Positions 45,622-57,303 of a stretch of 64,000 nt of DNA are shown here, one piece after another (the first letter of the stretch is position 1; each line of letters starts with the position of its first letter). A model generated the notes under the pieces. The model was given only the letters and a program-made list of their open reading frames with translations, ran no database searches and was not told the DNA's origin. A program made the position numbers and the translations under genes. Source of the DNA: Amylostereum areolatum. Taxonomy: Eukaryota > Basidiomycota > Agaricomycetes > Russulales > Stereaceae. The stretch is taken from NCBI GenBank assembly GCA_012932865.1, contig SAXG01000032.1, positions 1 to 64,000 of the forward strand. The letters are read 5' to 3'.

Positions 45622-46348
45622 TTAAAGGCCGAGGAGGGAGATGATGCTGGCAACGTTGAGCTGGAGGATGACAGGAACGAGGTCACCGATGAGGCCGGTG
45701 AGCTCGCCCAAGACATCGCCGAGGATGCCGCCGACGGCGGTAAGAACGGCTTGGATAAGCTTAAGGAGAGCATCACTGAAGGGAAAGGTGAGCAAGCGCC
45801 ATCCAAACACGCTCAAGCTCTGACTTACACAATGGGGCCGAGGGTAGCAATGATGGTGGACAGGTCAGACTGCACAAGCTTCAAGAGACCGCCGACGGTG
45901 GTAAGGACGGTGTGAAGGACGGTGGAGAGGAGGGTGGCGACATCGGAGACAGTGACGGCGACGTCACCCTCGACGGGCGCAAGGACTTGCTCAACGGGCT
46001 TTCCGACGAGAGAGAGAATTTGGCTGGTGGCGTCGTTGACAATCTTGACGACATCGGCGACGATGGGCTTGAGCGCATCGACGGTGGCGGTCGTTCCGGT
46101 CAGCGCAGCTGTGGACGGACGCGTTCAGTTACAAAGCGAGAATCAGGCCAAGACTCCGACATACTGATTTGACCAACAACGGGGGTAAGTTGAGTGTTCA
46201 CGTCCGTGAGGATCGACGCGACGGAGATGTCATCGCGAGCAACGACGGCGGACACCTGGCCCTTGACATCAGCAGAGATGGGGGCAGCGGCAGCGAAGGT
46301 GCCGAAGGCGACGGCGGCGAAGGTGGCGATCTTGGCGAGGGAGAACAT
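45622..46348 (-). CDS. small secreted hydrophobic protein
   Basis: The family is not recognised. The product of about 205 residues starts with a clear signal peptide (MFSLAKIATFAAVAFGTFAA, likely cut after AAA or AAP). The mature part is almost free of aromatics and cysteines and rich in Val, Leu, Ala, Thr and Asp in amphipathic helices (ISVASILTDVNTQLTPVVGQ, KPIVADVVKIVNDATSQI, LLSTVLHTVLTTVGGLLKLV, LLKLIQAVLTAVGGILGDVL), ending ASIISLLGL. Two introns (about 46115-46170 and 45790-45845) join in frame. GC-rich codons suggest high expression, and a TATA box lies 120 bp upstream. It may be a cell-surface or surface-active protein (inference). It lacks the eight Cys of hydrophobins. Confidence 0.75.
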
Positions 46349-46466
46349 TGTATGTATAAAGAGTGGGAGGGTTAAAGAGAGTGTGGGTGGTCGTTTGAGG
46401 AGAGGGAGACTGGAGGCGGAGAAGACTGAGAAAGTCGTTGAGCAATTCCAGGCGGGACGAGCGAGA

Positions 46467-46476
46467 CTTTATAGGA
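46467..46476 (-). promoter_or_regulatory. TATA box of the small secreted protein gene
   Basis: CCTATAAAGT on the minus strand lies about 120 bp before the start codon at 46348. Confidence 0.5.
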
Positions 46477-48307
46477 GAGCGGGGGAAGTACCGGCTCGGA
46501 CTAGTAGACTGGAGATGCGTTCGGACCGCGCTGGATTTGGGGCGATGGCTGCACCGACGTCATGGATTCCGGGGGAGTCGTTATGGCGCTTCGGAAAGTG
46601 GAGTGAGAATTAGGAATGTCTTGCCGAGATGCAACCGAGATGCACGAGGTGTCCGGTTCCATTCGCAGATCGATGATCTATAACCTTTTTACCTACTTCC
46701 CGCCTCCCAGATCTTCTAAGATTCCCAACCATCGCCTCAGGCTCTGTGCTGTCTGATAGGTAGCCTGGGTTTCATAACTTTATATCATGTACTCACCTGT
46801 TAGATGCGTCCGCCAGATCCTACCGGATCGTTTCGAGCCACGTTTTGGGGGGAAAATGTCGCGAAGCCTTGTGGCTTGAAGAAGCCTGAGGTCGTGATAA
46901 ATTAGAAGCGTCCACGGCGCCATTCCGTTGCGTTTCCCACGATAAGCGAGACATCGTCGGTCCCGCACAAACGCACAATTCGAGCTTCCTATGAGCAAGA
47001 AAGCTGCAGAGATGGTGAATTCAGCGTTATACGGCAGATGGAATCGTCTGGAGGCGGAATACTACTTTCACAGTCAGTGTGTTCACTGAGGAAAAGTTGC
47101 AAGGTAGCGTCCAGTTATTCCGACTCCCGCGTCGATCACTGAACACGGCGCGCGATGCTCCACAGACATATCATACACTGACCTTACTACGCACCGACAC
47201 GGGCCAATGGGAGGGGACCGTGCTCCACATTGCCAGGTACAGCAGCCTCTGCTCTATGTCAATAGCGCGCTCATAGGAAGTTACCCAATGTAAAGTTACC
47301 CAAAAATCCAGATTCCTTATGTCGCGATCGGTATTGCAGGTCCGTATAAAAGGCTACAGCTAGAAGGTTTTTTCAAGGGGCAAAAAGATAACATCGAAGT
47401 ATCAGGTCGCACATGCAACTAATGGGCCCGAAGGTATAGAATCAAAACTTAGTCCGGTCTCGCAGACGGATCCTTTGATAGTTTGAAGATGAAGAAGGAA
47501 GAAGGATGGGGCTATATTTCGCTATCCCGGTCTGGTCGTACTTAGTGGTGCAGAGGGTGGGCGCTGGCTAACCAGAACGACTATCTTCTGGTTAGGTCAG
47601 CCACGGAGACTAGGCGCTGGCAGGGTTGACAACGTTGTGCAAACGATGGCGTCGCCATCGTGGCGAGTGAATCGGAGATTTGGAGCGGTAATTCGTCGCC
47701 TTGATCCCGGGCAAATCCCGGGAGCCACGTATTGGGACAGTAGCAGTGTAGCCACCAAATCTGAAATGAGTGTCGCAAGTATACATACGATATTTGCGAG
47801 TTTGATCGTATGTGCCCAAAATGAGATCACAACAGCCCACAGCCCACAGACTCCATGAAATGCGCTTTCCACTGCCAGGGGGCACTGGCACGCATGATAA
47901 CTGACGTTACTTACTCGCGCCGCCATAATCATTCCACGGTGTATGGTCCAAGATGTCAGAATTATCACGACAAATGATATGTAGTATTAAGAGTCTTTCG
48001 ATCTAGCGATGCCTCTCTCAGCAGAGCTCTGCGACGGGTGTCGACAGCCGAGGCCAGGATTCGACTCTTGTCTCGCGGTTACATAATATCAGAGGGTGCA
48101 GCACAACACGAACAAACAAACGACCTCACCGGCACGCAGGCTGCCGCCTGCACAATCCAACGAAAACAGTGGCCGCTGTTGGCCTTATTCCACCCCACAT
48201 CCCGCTGACTCTCCACGTGGATTGAAAGCACCTGTGTGCAACACTCCCGAACGCCCTTCTGCTGACATCAATCCCCCGCTTGACGCTGTTCAGTCAAGAC
48301 AACCGTT
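46477..48307. other. gene-free region, about 1.8 kb
   Basis: Only short unsupported ORFs occur here. A 17-bp perfect palindrome (CGATGGCGTCGCCATCG, 47644-47660) and a CCCGGG-containing inverted pair near 47706-47722 are the only structures noticed. No transposase, tRNA or rRNA sequence was recognised. Confidence 0.45.
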
Positions 48308-50098
48308 ATGTCATCTTTCTTTCCGAGCCTTGAGACATTCGCCAAGGTGCGTTCTCATTTCTACTTCCCCCGTCATTGTGGAGCTTTCTCTCTACTCTGT
48401 ATTGACGAAGCAACGGAAAGCTGATGGGCTCGACATGATAGGGCACTGCGGCGACAGCAGCCGGCCTTGGGACAATCGGTGCGTCTGTTTTCCGATCGGA
48501 GCTGGTCACATTCTGAAATTCCGCGCAGGCATGGGTCTGCTCTACTATGGACAGAACTTCCTCATATATCCAAGTGCCTTTCCACCCGGTGCACGAGAGG
48601 GTACGTTCGCTGGCCTCTCGTCTTGTCCGCTCGCGACTTGAACTCAATGGTACTCTGTCGACGTTTCACCCATGCACATAACTATCCGACTACGTTGCAT
48701 CTAGACGTGCCTGTTCCCTCCGACTTTTCCCTTCCTTACCAGGATCTTATTCTCACAACCCCCGACAATGTTCGGATAAAGGCGTATCTTCTGGTTCAAC
48801 GACCTAATCTCAACATTCACGGGGAGACGTCTGTGGATTGGAATGAAGACGTTGATGGCGATGGCGACAAGGTATGTGCACTACTTCCTCATAGCTTTCA
48901 CTGGGGCTAAGAGACTGCCAGTTTGCAGCTTCAAGGCCGACCGTCCTCATGTTTCATGGCAATGGTGGAAACCATGGTCATCGTATCCCGCTCGCAAAGA
49001 TATTCTTCGTAAAGATGCGTTGCAATGTTCTTATGCTGTCTTATCGCGGGTGCGTGTCCCAGCTTTCCACCTGATCTCGGATTTGACGATGTTAGCAGGT
49101 ATGGACAGTCAGAGGGCTCACCGAACGAGAAGGGTGTGTATCGTTTAGTCGTCAAGAAAACTTGGATTGAAGTTGGAAGTAGGTCTCCAAATGGACGCAC
49201 AGACAGCGCTGGATTACGTTCTGCAACACGATAAGCTCGCGAAGGGCCCCATTGTGCGTCTTATCCTCGTCCATATCCACTGCAACTTCCCTACGCGTTC
49301 TCAGGCCGTTATCTAATTCTTGTTGAAGATCCTCTACGGCCAGTCAATCGGTGGTGCGGTCTCCATCGACCTTGCTAGCAAGAACCCACACGCAGTACGT
49401 CGGTGTATAGTTATCTCAACATTCGTCGAGTCCGATACCGTTCGCAGATCACCGGCATTATCCTGGAGAACACATTCCTCTCTCTTCCTCAACTTATTCC
49501 CTCGGTGTTCCCTATCCTATCCCGCGTTACCTTCCTTTGCCACGAGAAATGGGAATCCTACCTGAAGGTTAACCGTCGTCCTCCCGTGCAACTGTATTAC
49601 TGCGAACTCACACACGTTTAGGTCCCCCGGATTCCCAAAAGCATCCCAATACTTCTCCTTGGCGGCGTCCGCGATGAACTTGTCCCCAGAGCACACATGC
49701 AGGGCCTTTGGACACTCATTCGTGAACGTGGACGTACGTCGACACCGACGCCGACATCCACTCCGCAAAAGAAGACAACGGTATCAGCCATTGCCGCGGG
49801 ACGGGCGGCTGCTGCGACAGAACCTACACAACCATCTGCGCCGGCGGACGGAGACGTGCAAGAAGAAGAGAAGGAACCAGTATCAGAGCGCGACGGGAAG
49901 GACCGGTACGTCGAGTTTGGGGCGGGGACACATAGTGAGTAGCTCCTTCTTGGACGCGTTCTCGTGGACTGATCAGATCGTATAGATGATACATGCGTCC
50001 AACCGGGGTACTGGACGACGGTGAGCGAGTTTGTGGCGGGTTTGGCTCCTATGAAAGACGGGACAAGTGAGGATGACGAGGACGAGAAGGTGTTTTAA
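48308..50098 (+). CDS. bem46: BEM46/ABHD13-like alpha/beta hydrolase, membrane-anchored
   Basis: This is a serine hydrolase of the Bem46/ABHD13 family. Fungal members are associated with the ER or plasma membrane and with polarity; their substrate is uncertain. Short exons build MSSFFPSLETFAK, GTAATAAGLGTIG and MGLLYYGQNFLIYPS, together a single N-terminal membrane segment. The hydrolase fold follows: DVPVPSDFSLPYQDL, TVLMFHGNGGNHGHRIPLAK (HGNxG oxyanion loop), NVLMLSYRGYGQSEG, ILYGQSIGGAVSIDLAS (nucleophile GQSIG), GIILENTFLSLPQLIP, ILLLGGVRDELVPRAHM (acid region) and GTHNDTCVQPGYW (catalytic His). There is a low-complexity insert of about 45 residues (TPTPTSTPQKK) before the His motif. The C-terminus is acidic (DEDEKVF). 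About eight introns join in frame. It is convergent with the beta-lactamase-like gene. Confidence 0.87.
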
Positions 50099-50328
50099 TT
50101 CTTTTACGGGGTTGGACTAGACTTCGGTTTTCGTGCGGGGTAGGGGTAGCTTTTCTTTTTCGCTGTACGATACGGAAAGGAATACGGACAGACCACGATA
50201 TTATTCAACGCTCGAATCACCCAGTACCCCATCAATGACCATGTGCAAGTACGACGCAAGTACGACACACATAGACGCTATAAGTAATCGAAACATAGGT
50301 ACGCCCATCCGACTTTCTGTTCTTGTCA

Positions 50329-52454
50329 CTACTGCTTTATAAACCAAGCATCTGCAGCGTCTTCCTGGCTCCTACCCTCCCTCTCCCTTCGGCTAGCACT
50401 TCCACCAGCACCAGTCCTGCTCAATCCAAATCCGCGCACATCGTCACCACGCCCGACCACGAAGTCGACGGGCATCTTGGATACATCCATTACAAAGGGT
50501 GATCCGTTTTTTCCGTACCCGTGCGGGAAATAGCTGTAAAAGGTGGCGATGAAGCGATAGACGGTATCTTCGGGAGAGTACCACGATAAGCGGCATGCGG
50601 CCCGGGGGTGGGGGGTCAGGCGAACATGAGACGCCCAAAATCGAGGCCAGAACGCAACAAGTTCATTGGTACGAACGGAGGCGTTCACGGCTTCAAATTC
50701 GGCAAGGGCTCGCGAGCATTCAACGGATGTACTCGTAGGAGTGCAAAGATTGAGGGTGCCATAACCTGCGTTGTAGTATGTTCCGCTGAAGTCGTGCCGC
50801 GGAGTACTTGATGGGTCGTCCGCGCGCTAGAGATTTGCAGGTGTGAAGGGGTGTACCATCTGATCCATGAAGATTGGGTCAACCGCTGTCGCGAATGTGC
50901 TCGCATCACGGTCGGGACTGGCGAATGCGGCCTGCAGGATACCGAAGACAATCTGGGTGTTGCCGAAGACTGACCCTACGCTGGCTATGTTAGACATAAT
51001 GGACACGCCGACGCCATCTGCTGGCGCGAAGGCCACGAGAGAGGTGAACCCCGGGAGTCCGCCTGGATGAAATATTACCTGGTATGCTTCATCATCAGCC
51101 ATCAAACGGTCGAGAGGTGGTAAGATTGTACTCACATCGTGACCTTGAAAAGACACGCGAAACCATCCAAGACCGTATCCGATAATGGAAAGGGACCGAG
51201 AATGGGGTCTGCCGTCGAAGATGCTGTAAGAAGTAATCGTTTCCTCGAAGGAAAAAGGAGAGAGAAGCGTGGTGTTGGTATCAAGGTTGGCGCCACTATT
51301 GAGCAGGAATTTAAGCCACTTGGCCTGCGACGAGGGGAAAACTTGAATGAATGGTTGAATGATGAATAGGTATCATCTAATATACCATATCGTCGGCACT
51401 GGCAATGACACCGCCGGGCCCTGCAATGAGTTCGGAGGTTTCTTCAGTGAACCACCAGGGAATGCGTCGGCCCTCGGGTGACCAAGCGTGGCACATCCTT
51501 CCCGTTTTGGACGCAGCGTCGACGGAGTAAACAGAATTCATTCCCAAGGGAGCGAATATCCGGGTTTCGACGAAGGAAGTGAAGGGCAACCCGGAGAGCT
51601 TGGATACGATATGTGCGGCAACCATGTACATCTGTCGTGGCAGTACCATCAGGATGGGTAGAATGACAGGATTCAAGGGGCCGGGGAGAATGACAGTGTC
51701 GGAAACTCAAGTACTCACGATGTTGTTGTAGGACCATTGTTCGCGCAGCTCGAAAACGGACCGAAGATGACGTAGCTTTGACAGGACTGATGTCGTGTTA
51801 TCCGTCCTAGAATACGACATGTCATGTCTGATTATTTGAATGGTTAGGTCGCTATGGTATACTTGAGATTCGCGTCCTTACCTGGGCAATCCGGAGATAT
51901 GCGTGAGTATGTCTTTGAGAGTAGCCATCTCTTTTGCCCATGGGTCCGTAGGATCCCATTCTTCAGGAAGGAGGTCTTTGATCTTGGTATCCCACTCTAG
52001 GCGTGGAAGCATGCTGGGAAGGGCCGTCGAATTCCTGCCGGCGGCATAATCGTCGATAAGCATCGCGAGGGCCGTCGAGACGAAGGCTTTGGAGCACGAT
52101 CCAATGTAGAACATTGTCTAGCAATTGATAGTCATAGTTAGTAGTTCATCATTAAATAAGAAGGGGGAACAGATGTGCTCGTACGGATGTATGCACGCTG
52201 TGCCCTTCCTCTGTGCTGTTGCCCCATACCGCATACTCTGGTGTTTCGTTGTGATACGCCACTGAGATAGACAAGCCAGGGATCTCATTCTTTGAAGCGA
52301 CATCGGCGATGGCTTCGAGGACCTTGGGCGTGAGCGTGCGTTCCCTGTACGAGATCCCCATCGCATGTTGCTTGTGAGCATACACGAGACGGGTAGGTAT
52401 CATGGCCTGGAGAGGGAGTAAGAGCACATATAAGAATCGGAATGGGGGAGACAT
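50329..52454 (-). CDS. secreted serine beta-lactamase-like protein (class C / esterase type)
   Basis: This belongs to the serine beta-lactamase-like family; fungal members are usually esterases, amidases or lactonases, not resistance enzymes. A signal peptide (SPPFRFLYVLLLPLQAM) opens the protein. Motifs are GSCSKAFVSTALAML (SxxK), LKDILTHISGLPR, EQWSYNN (YxN), SGLPFTSFVETRIFAPLGM, AGPGGVIASADDM and VIFHPGGLPG (HxG). After FMDQMVHPFTPANL an in-frame TAG stands at 50827-50829. The same frame then continues with family-like sequence (DFSGTYYNAGYGTLNLC, ELVAFWPRFWASHVRL, FPHGYGKNGSPFVMD) to 50329. A 57-nt intron ending exactly at that TAG (donor GTTGAC, weak) would remove it in frame. Otherwise the protein is truncated by about 160 residues. 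Six or so other introns are visible. Confidence 0.78.
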
Positions 52455-53743
52455 CTTGGATGTTGACGCTTTACAGCTGAAGCGCTGACGGGTCGTTGGG
52501 AAGCAAGTTCAAGTTCATATACGAAGAATCCCCGCCATGGTCACATGAATCATGACGAAAGTCTGTGGGAATCGATCGCAAACACTGAAAGTTGTGATAT
52601 GCTGGATAGGAATCTGTGGTGCCGTATTGTACAGAGGCAAGTACAATTTGTTGACAGCCGGTGATCATCAATCCGAGATGGTCGGAGTGCGTAAGTATTC
52701 CAGGCTCCCCACTTACTAACTCTAGGGAAGGAAGTACCACGCACCGGTACACGGACGCGTACCCTCGGCGGATACTACAAAAAGTCAGATCATATATCCT
52801 GTCTCGCCACCGCCCTCCCGTCACAGGATAGATACCACCTTGCCTACAAGGACAATCGCTTCCCCATTCCAACTCACATTTTTACCTCCACTGAGCTTGG
52901 ACATGATGATACCGTTGGAAGTCTTGGTCGAGTCTGGGTGAACGTTGGCATTTAGTTCCTTATGAGCTCAAGGCGATCGATCTGAGCAGGCGTGACTCTT
53001 GGGGATGACGAGCCATAAAATGACCATGACGGCCATCATCAGTACAAGGCTGCATGGGCGAGCATGAGAACAGCGCTGAACGAGAAGGCATTGATACTCA
53101 CAGCGGCTGTAGGGTCCATATCCCTCCCTCTGCGCGAGGACCCCGCAACTGAACGGGATGGCCGCTCAACCTGTCGTACCATGACCGATGTAGCGCCAAC
53201 ACCAGACGGAGAAATCGTGAAAGAATAAAAGCTGTACTCCATGCACGTCTTGTATCCTAGGCAAGAAGGGGCCAGCTGCCGTCGTTCCATCCAGTGAGAA
53301 ACATGGCCCAACAGAGAGCCGCAAGTGCATCATTATCCTCTGTGCTTTCGTACGCCTGCCGTTCCGGATGGAGGTGGTGGTGGTGAGTTGACAATTTCCA
53401 GGGCTTCAACCGTCCACGCTGAAGGGCGTAACTTGCTGTTTGTCGACATTGGGCGAGTAGTAGAGAATTTCCTGAATTCAATGTCTCGAGTAGAAGCATG
53501 GTGGATACTGGATAAGAGAGCTCCAGGTGACGACCACGGGAGGGGAGAGGCCGGACCAATTGGGCCGGACTTGCTTCTTCGAGCACCGCCGGTCCCCCCG
53601 GCCCCCCATTCCTTGCAAGCTCAAAGATTTCACATAAGTAGCAGGTCAGGTTGATTTCCAGAGGTTTCGTCCGACTCACGATGCTATGTAACATCATTCT
53701 TTGCACCGATCATAGATTCAATACACTCCTTTTATGTAACCTT
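52455..53743. other. intergenic, about 1.3 kb, with unsupported minus ORFs
   Basis: Minus ORFs at 52471-52872 (133 aa), 53039-53311 and 53257-53706 (149 aa) have no family features. A weak two-exon possibility reads MEYSFYSFTISPSGVG, then after a GTGAGT donor near 53.10 kb a short exon to about 52.97 kb. I would not call a gene here without transcripts. Confidence 0.35.
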
Positions 53744-54865
53744 TCAACTGAACCAGGTGGCCCATTTGCTCCCCTTTCCCTCCAGCACGTTAGCAATTTC
53801 TCTCGCAACAACCCTGTCTGACTGCTCGGAAGGATGAAGTTCAGTCGAACCTAAACCACCGGTCAGTTCGAACAGACATCATGAGCGATGTGAGGACCTA
53901 CCAAACAAAGCTGTCTCTGTCTGTGCCCGTTGTAACCGTACAAGTACTGATGGTTGTGTTCTCCTTGAACACACACGCATTAATTGCTCCGGTGGTGTTT
54001 AGGGGTGCTGTACCGTTCAGGTAGTTTGACGGGTTGTCGAGTATATCGGTGAAGAGCGCGTGTGAGTCGAATAAACCTGGACAAGAAATATCTCTGTATT
54101 GGCCAACACTCCAAATAATGAAAGACAAGTCCGCTCACCTATGTGCGCGCCTGAAAGTTCAGCGGGGAGAGCTTTCAGCATGAGCTTCGAGATGGCGTTC
54201 CCAGACACGGAGAGCTCTTTGATAAAGAGATGCCACTCGGTTGTATTACGCTGCAGCGTCCAGAACCGGTTCGGATATGAGTCGACGGCGTAGAGTGGGA
54301 GTCGGTCCAGCGGTATGATCTTCGAGGTTTTGTTGAACATAACGAGATCAATAAGAAGAATGAAAATAATTACGTTTTGGAAGAGAAAACTTCTTGCACC
54401 GAGCTTGTACATCGCGTTCACCCATCCCACGGCGCACTCCGTGACTTCCACGATAGTTGTATCGTTCATAACGCCACCCGTCAACAAGGTATTCGGACCT
54501 AGATCGTTTGTCCCTATCCAGAGCGTGTACAACGTATTGTCCGGGTTCACGCTGATCGTCCCGTTCCTTGCCTCGGATGTGTAGGCAGGAATTTCGTCTT
54601 CGAAGACAGAGGGGAAGGGACGCGGGGTGAGATGTTGAGAGCATGGCGCGCCGGAGCGGGCGAAGGGAAAGAGGGTCGCATTGGCGTAGCCTACAGCATA
54701 GACGGGCCAGGCGGTACCACCGTCTCCGACAGACACAACATCTGTATAAGAGTCGCCGAAGGTGACGAGAGTTGTGAAGGGACCTGGGCCGGAGGCGGAG
54801 GCGGCTCGTACTGTGGAAGAGAAAAGGATGGCAGCTGACGCTGCAAGGAGGGCTTTCAAGGACAT
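53744..54865 (-). CDS. secreted GDSL (SGNH) esterase, frame broken before the catalytic His
   Basis: This is a carbohydrate-esterase/lipase-like SGNH hydrolase. A signal peptide (MSLKALLAASAAILFSSTVR) leads to TLVTFGDSYTDVVSVGDGG (block I, catalytic Ser), NTLYTLWIGTNDLG (block III, Asn) and FQN-IIPLDRLPLYA across an intron at about 54321-54374. Then come GLFDSHALFTDILDNP and INACVFKENTTI. After the last intron the expected block V (Asp/His) is read as ELHPSEQSDRVVAREIANVL, ending WATWFS at 53744. However, one extra base at about 53843 puts a TGA directly after TGG TTC GAC. The catalytic Asp/His segment is therefore out of frame by a single insertion. This is either a recent pseudogene or a base error. 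A TATA-like TCATATAAGC is about 55 bp upstream of the ATG. Confidence 0.78.
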
Positions 54866-54915
54866 GGCTGGATGAATAGAGGTGGGAAAGGGTGAATCTT
54901 CTTTTTTCATGGAGG

Positions 54916-54926
54916 GCTTATATGAG
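54916..54926 (-). promoter_or_regulatory. TATA box of the GDSL esterase gene
   Basis: CATATAAGCC on the minus strand lies about 55 bp upstream of the start codon at 54865. Confidence 0.45.
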
Positions 54927-55602
54927 GACTGAAGACAGCATGGGTCGGCGATGAGCAAGGTGTCAGGTGTACGGGCGGGATGACTTATGTACGCACCCCG
55001 GATAACAAGATAGCCAACGTATCGTCCACATGACTTGCACGGACTTCCGTCCTGGTAAGAAGATGCTGTAAGGATAGGACATTCAGAGCAACATAAGGTT
55101 GAAATCTAACCTTGTAACGTTGCAAACTTGTTTTAGTAGTCGTCTGCTGTGAGGAGTGTGAACCTGTAAAGCCTTACACTATGGTGGCCCATTCTCCACC
55201 CACAACGGGGAATCGCTGTGAGGACGGACGATGAAATTTGTTGAAAAGCGAGGTTTTACCGAGAAGGTGTGACGGCCAGCGCGACGTCTCGACTCTCGAG
55301 GAGTCGAACGCGTCCGCGGACTCGGACACAGCTTCCGGCAAGATCGTCTTGTGACCGTGTAAATCGAGACAAGCCATGTATGGTGCAATAAGTACTTTCA
55401 GAAAATCAGTGATATCATTATCCTCCAATATACGTAGAACAGATTATGGACAGCCTAACAAATGTCACGTCTTCAGGTTGGAGGCGGGAAGAAAGAAGGA
55501 GCGAGACACTCGCCTATACGAAAGCGCCCACCGTTTTCGTGGTCTCCACTAACTTGGATAAGGAGGCATACGTCGCGAGTATCGATATGCGACTTCGGAG
55601 GA
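54927..55602. other. intergenic
   Basis: The gap holds only short ORFs. A minus ORF of 84 codons at 55174-55428 (inner part MACLDLHGHKTILPEAVSES) has no family match I know. Nothing else was recognised. Confidence 0.4.
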
Positions 55603-56426
55603 CTACCATTTGGTGGACCCAATAGGAGGCATATGCGCCATGTACTCCCGGTTGCTAACGTGCCGACCGTTCACCAGGTGATACTGGTGAGTATCACCAT
55701 ATTGCAAAGGCTTGAGACGACGACCTGACGGAGAATTGCCTATGGCGGAGGGACCTATCTCCGAAGAGGATTCAGTTCGGAAGATTTCCCTGTTTCTGAC
55801 CTGTCTCACGATATCGAGACGCTGGGACGATCCAGAGTCTTCCGCCACTCTGGAAGTAGTGCTCGTCTGGATAGTGTCGTGGCGTTTCTTCGTGACACCA
55901 TGTCGTTTGGAGGACCGCACTTTTGTCGATTTTTGTTCCTTTATCGCCTGCTCTCGCGCCCTCTCCTCCGTCCGCGCTACGTCGTTGCTCGTCACTTTAC
56001 GCGCTTTGGGAGGGTTGGCCAAGATGCCGGCAACCTTGCTGAGGGGCTCGGATTCCGGACAGGGCATACCTGAGGGTTTGCGGGCAAGCTTACGCGCTTT
56101 GGGTGGCTTCGATGTTGCTGCGACTCCTCTCTTTTTTAAGAAAGATGGGGCGACGTCTGGCTCCTGGTGGTCACGGGAATACATGTCACCTACGACCAGG
56201 GTCGGTTAGGCATGACAAGCTGGGGGCCAACGCAAGGCTTACGAGAGTTCTTGAGAGCTTCCTTGCGTATGGGTGCAAGTTCTTCGATAGAAGAATTCGC
56301 CCACTCGATCGTGCCCCTGCCCCGCATATTCTCTTGAGCGTGAATGAGGTCACGGTAGGCCTGGGTTCCTGTAACCTGCGAGGAGCCAGCCGAAGAGCTT
56401 CCGACGAAAGAGTTGCGAGCAGACAT
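55603..56426 (-). CDS. hypothetical basic protein
   Basis: I do not recognise this two-exon gene. Exon 1 starts at 56426 (MSARNSFVGSSSAGSSQVTG, then RDLIHAQENMRGRGTIEWAN and SIEELAPIRKEALKNS). An intron of about 54 nt (GTAAGC...GTCGTAG) leads into exon 2 (DMYSRDHQEPDVAPSFLKKR). Exon 2 is strongly basic and Lys/Arg/Ser-rich with two PPKARK repeats (SKPPKARKLARKPSG, ANPPKARKVTSND) and ends YMAHMPPIGSTKW. The total is about 255 residues. It has no signal peptide or membrane helix. The basic repeats suggest a nuclear or nucleic-acid-binding role (inference). A TATATATA stretch lies 35-43 bp upstream of the ATG. It is divergent with elongin C. Confidence 0.6.
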
Positions 56427-56765
56427 TATGAAGATCCCGCTGTTCGTATAGTGAGAAGGCGTATATATAGGACTGACATTCCAGGGCACCACAGTATCGC
56501 TCTTTGCGTCGGCGATTGTCGAGGAAAGGTGCTTTTTGTCGAACTTCATGATGGACGAAGGGTCTTTTGGGACATATGAGAAAGAAACCCTGAGCCCCAA
56601 AGCCCGAAGGAATGCGTATCGCAAAGAAGATGGAAGTCACTGACACTGGCAACTACCAAGTACCAAGGCAAGGTCAAGTTGCCCGTAGTCAATAATTTCG
56701 TCGACACGTGATGATGCGTAGATGCGTTTCGTGTTCGCTGACCCCAACGCACGACGCCGACCACC
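56427..56765. promoter_or_regulatory. divergent promoter region with TATATATA element
   Basis: This 339-bp gap separates the basic hypothetical gene (-) and elongin C (+). TATATATA is at 56461-56468 (reads the same on both strands), close to the minus-strand start. Confidence 0.45.
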
Positions 56766-57303
56766 ATGGCTGCCAAGGTGAGGCTCAACAGTCCATCGTC
56801 CCCTCTCAAAGATTGACCTGCTCCGAAGGATTCTGGCGACGAGGAATGGGTTCTTCTCAACAGCAACGATGGCTTTTCCTTCCTCGTCAAGAAGAAGGTC
56901 GCTATGCGCAGTGGCACACTAAGGTCGATGCTTGGAGAGGGATTCGTAGAGGCGGCGATGAAAACATGTGAAATAGATGAAAGGCACGTCTTTATGCGCT
57001 CGCTCTCGAACTATGTTCTGACATGGTTCATTAGAGCGGTCGTGACGGAGAAGCTGATCGAGTACCTCGCATACAAGACGACGTATGAGAACGCGCCACC
57101 GAAGGAGGAGATCCCCGACTTTTACGAGAGAATTGTCCCAGAAGTTGCCCTAGAACTGTACGTCCCCGAACCTATGTTTCGAGGGTTGCGGTTGGTTGAA
57201 ATTTCCCGGACGAACCAGGTTGACGGCAGCAGATTATTACCAAGGTATGAACTCTAAGCCATGGTTTCAATTTGACTGGTACTGACGCGCTCTGGTAGCT
57301 TGA
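56766..57303 (+). CDS. ELC1: elongin C
   Basis: This small Skp1/BTB-fold adaptor joins elongin A or SOCS/VHL-box-type receptors to a cullin ubiquitin ligase. In yeast Elc1 acts in degradation of stalled RNA polymerase II. The spliced product is 106 residues: MAAK, intron 56778-56828, then DSGDEEWVLLNSNDGFSFLV, KVAMRSGTLRSMLGEGFVEA, AMKTCEIDER, AVVTEKLIEYLAYKTTYENA, EEIPDFYERIVPEVALEL and LLTAADYYQA. The family length is about 100-112. The intron inside the conserved helix (56984-57034, 51 nt) starts with GC, not GT (GCACGT...CATTAG). Because it is a multiple of three, reading through would insert 17 residues into a conserved core. Two further GT-AG introns lie at 57159-57217 and 57245-57298 (approximate). 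The stop is 57301-57303. It is convergent with the NmrA-like gene. Confidence 0.88.

Noticed and set aside
48040..48070. B-box-like GGATTCGACTC
   Set aside because: No upstream A box or cloverleaf could be drawn.
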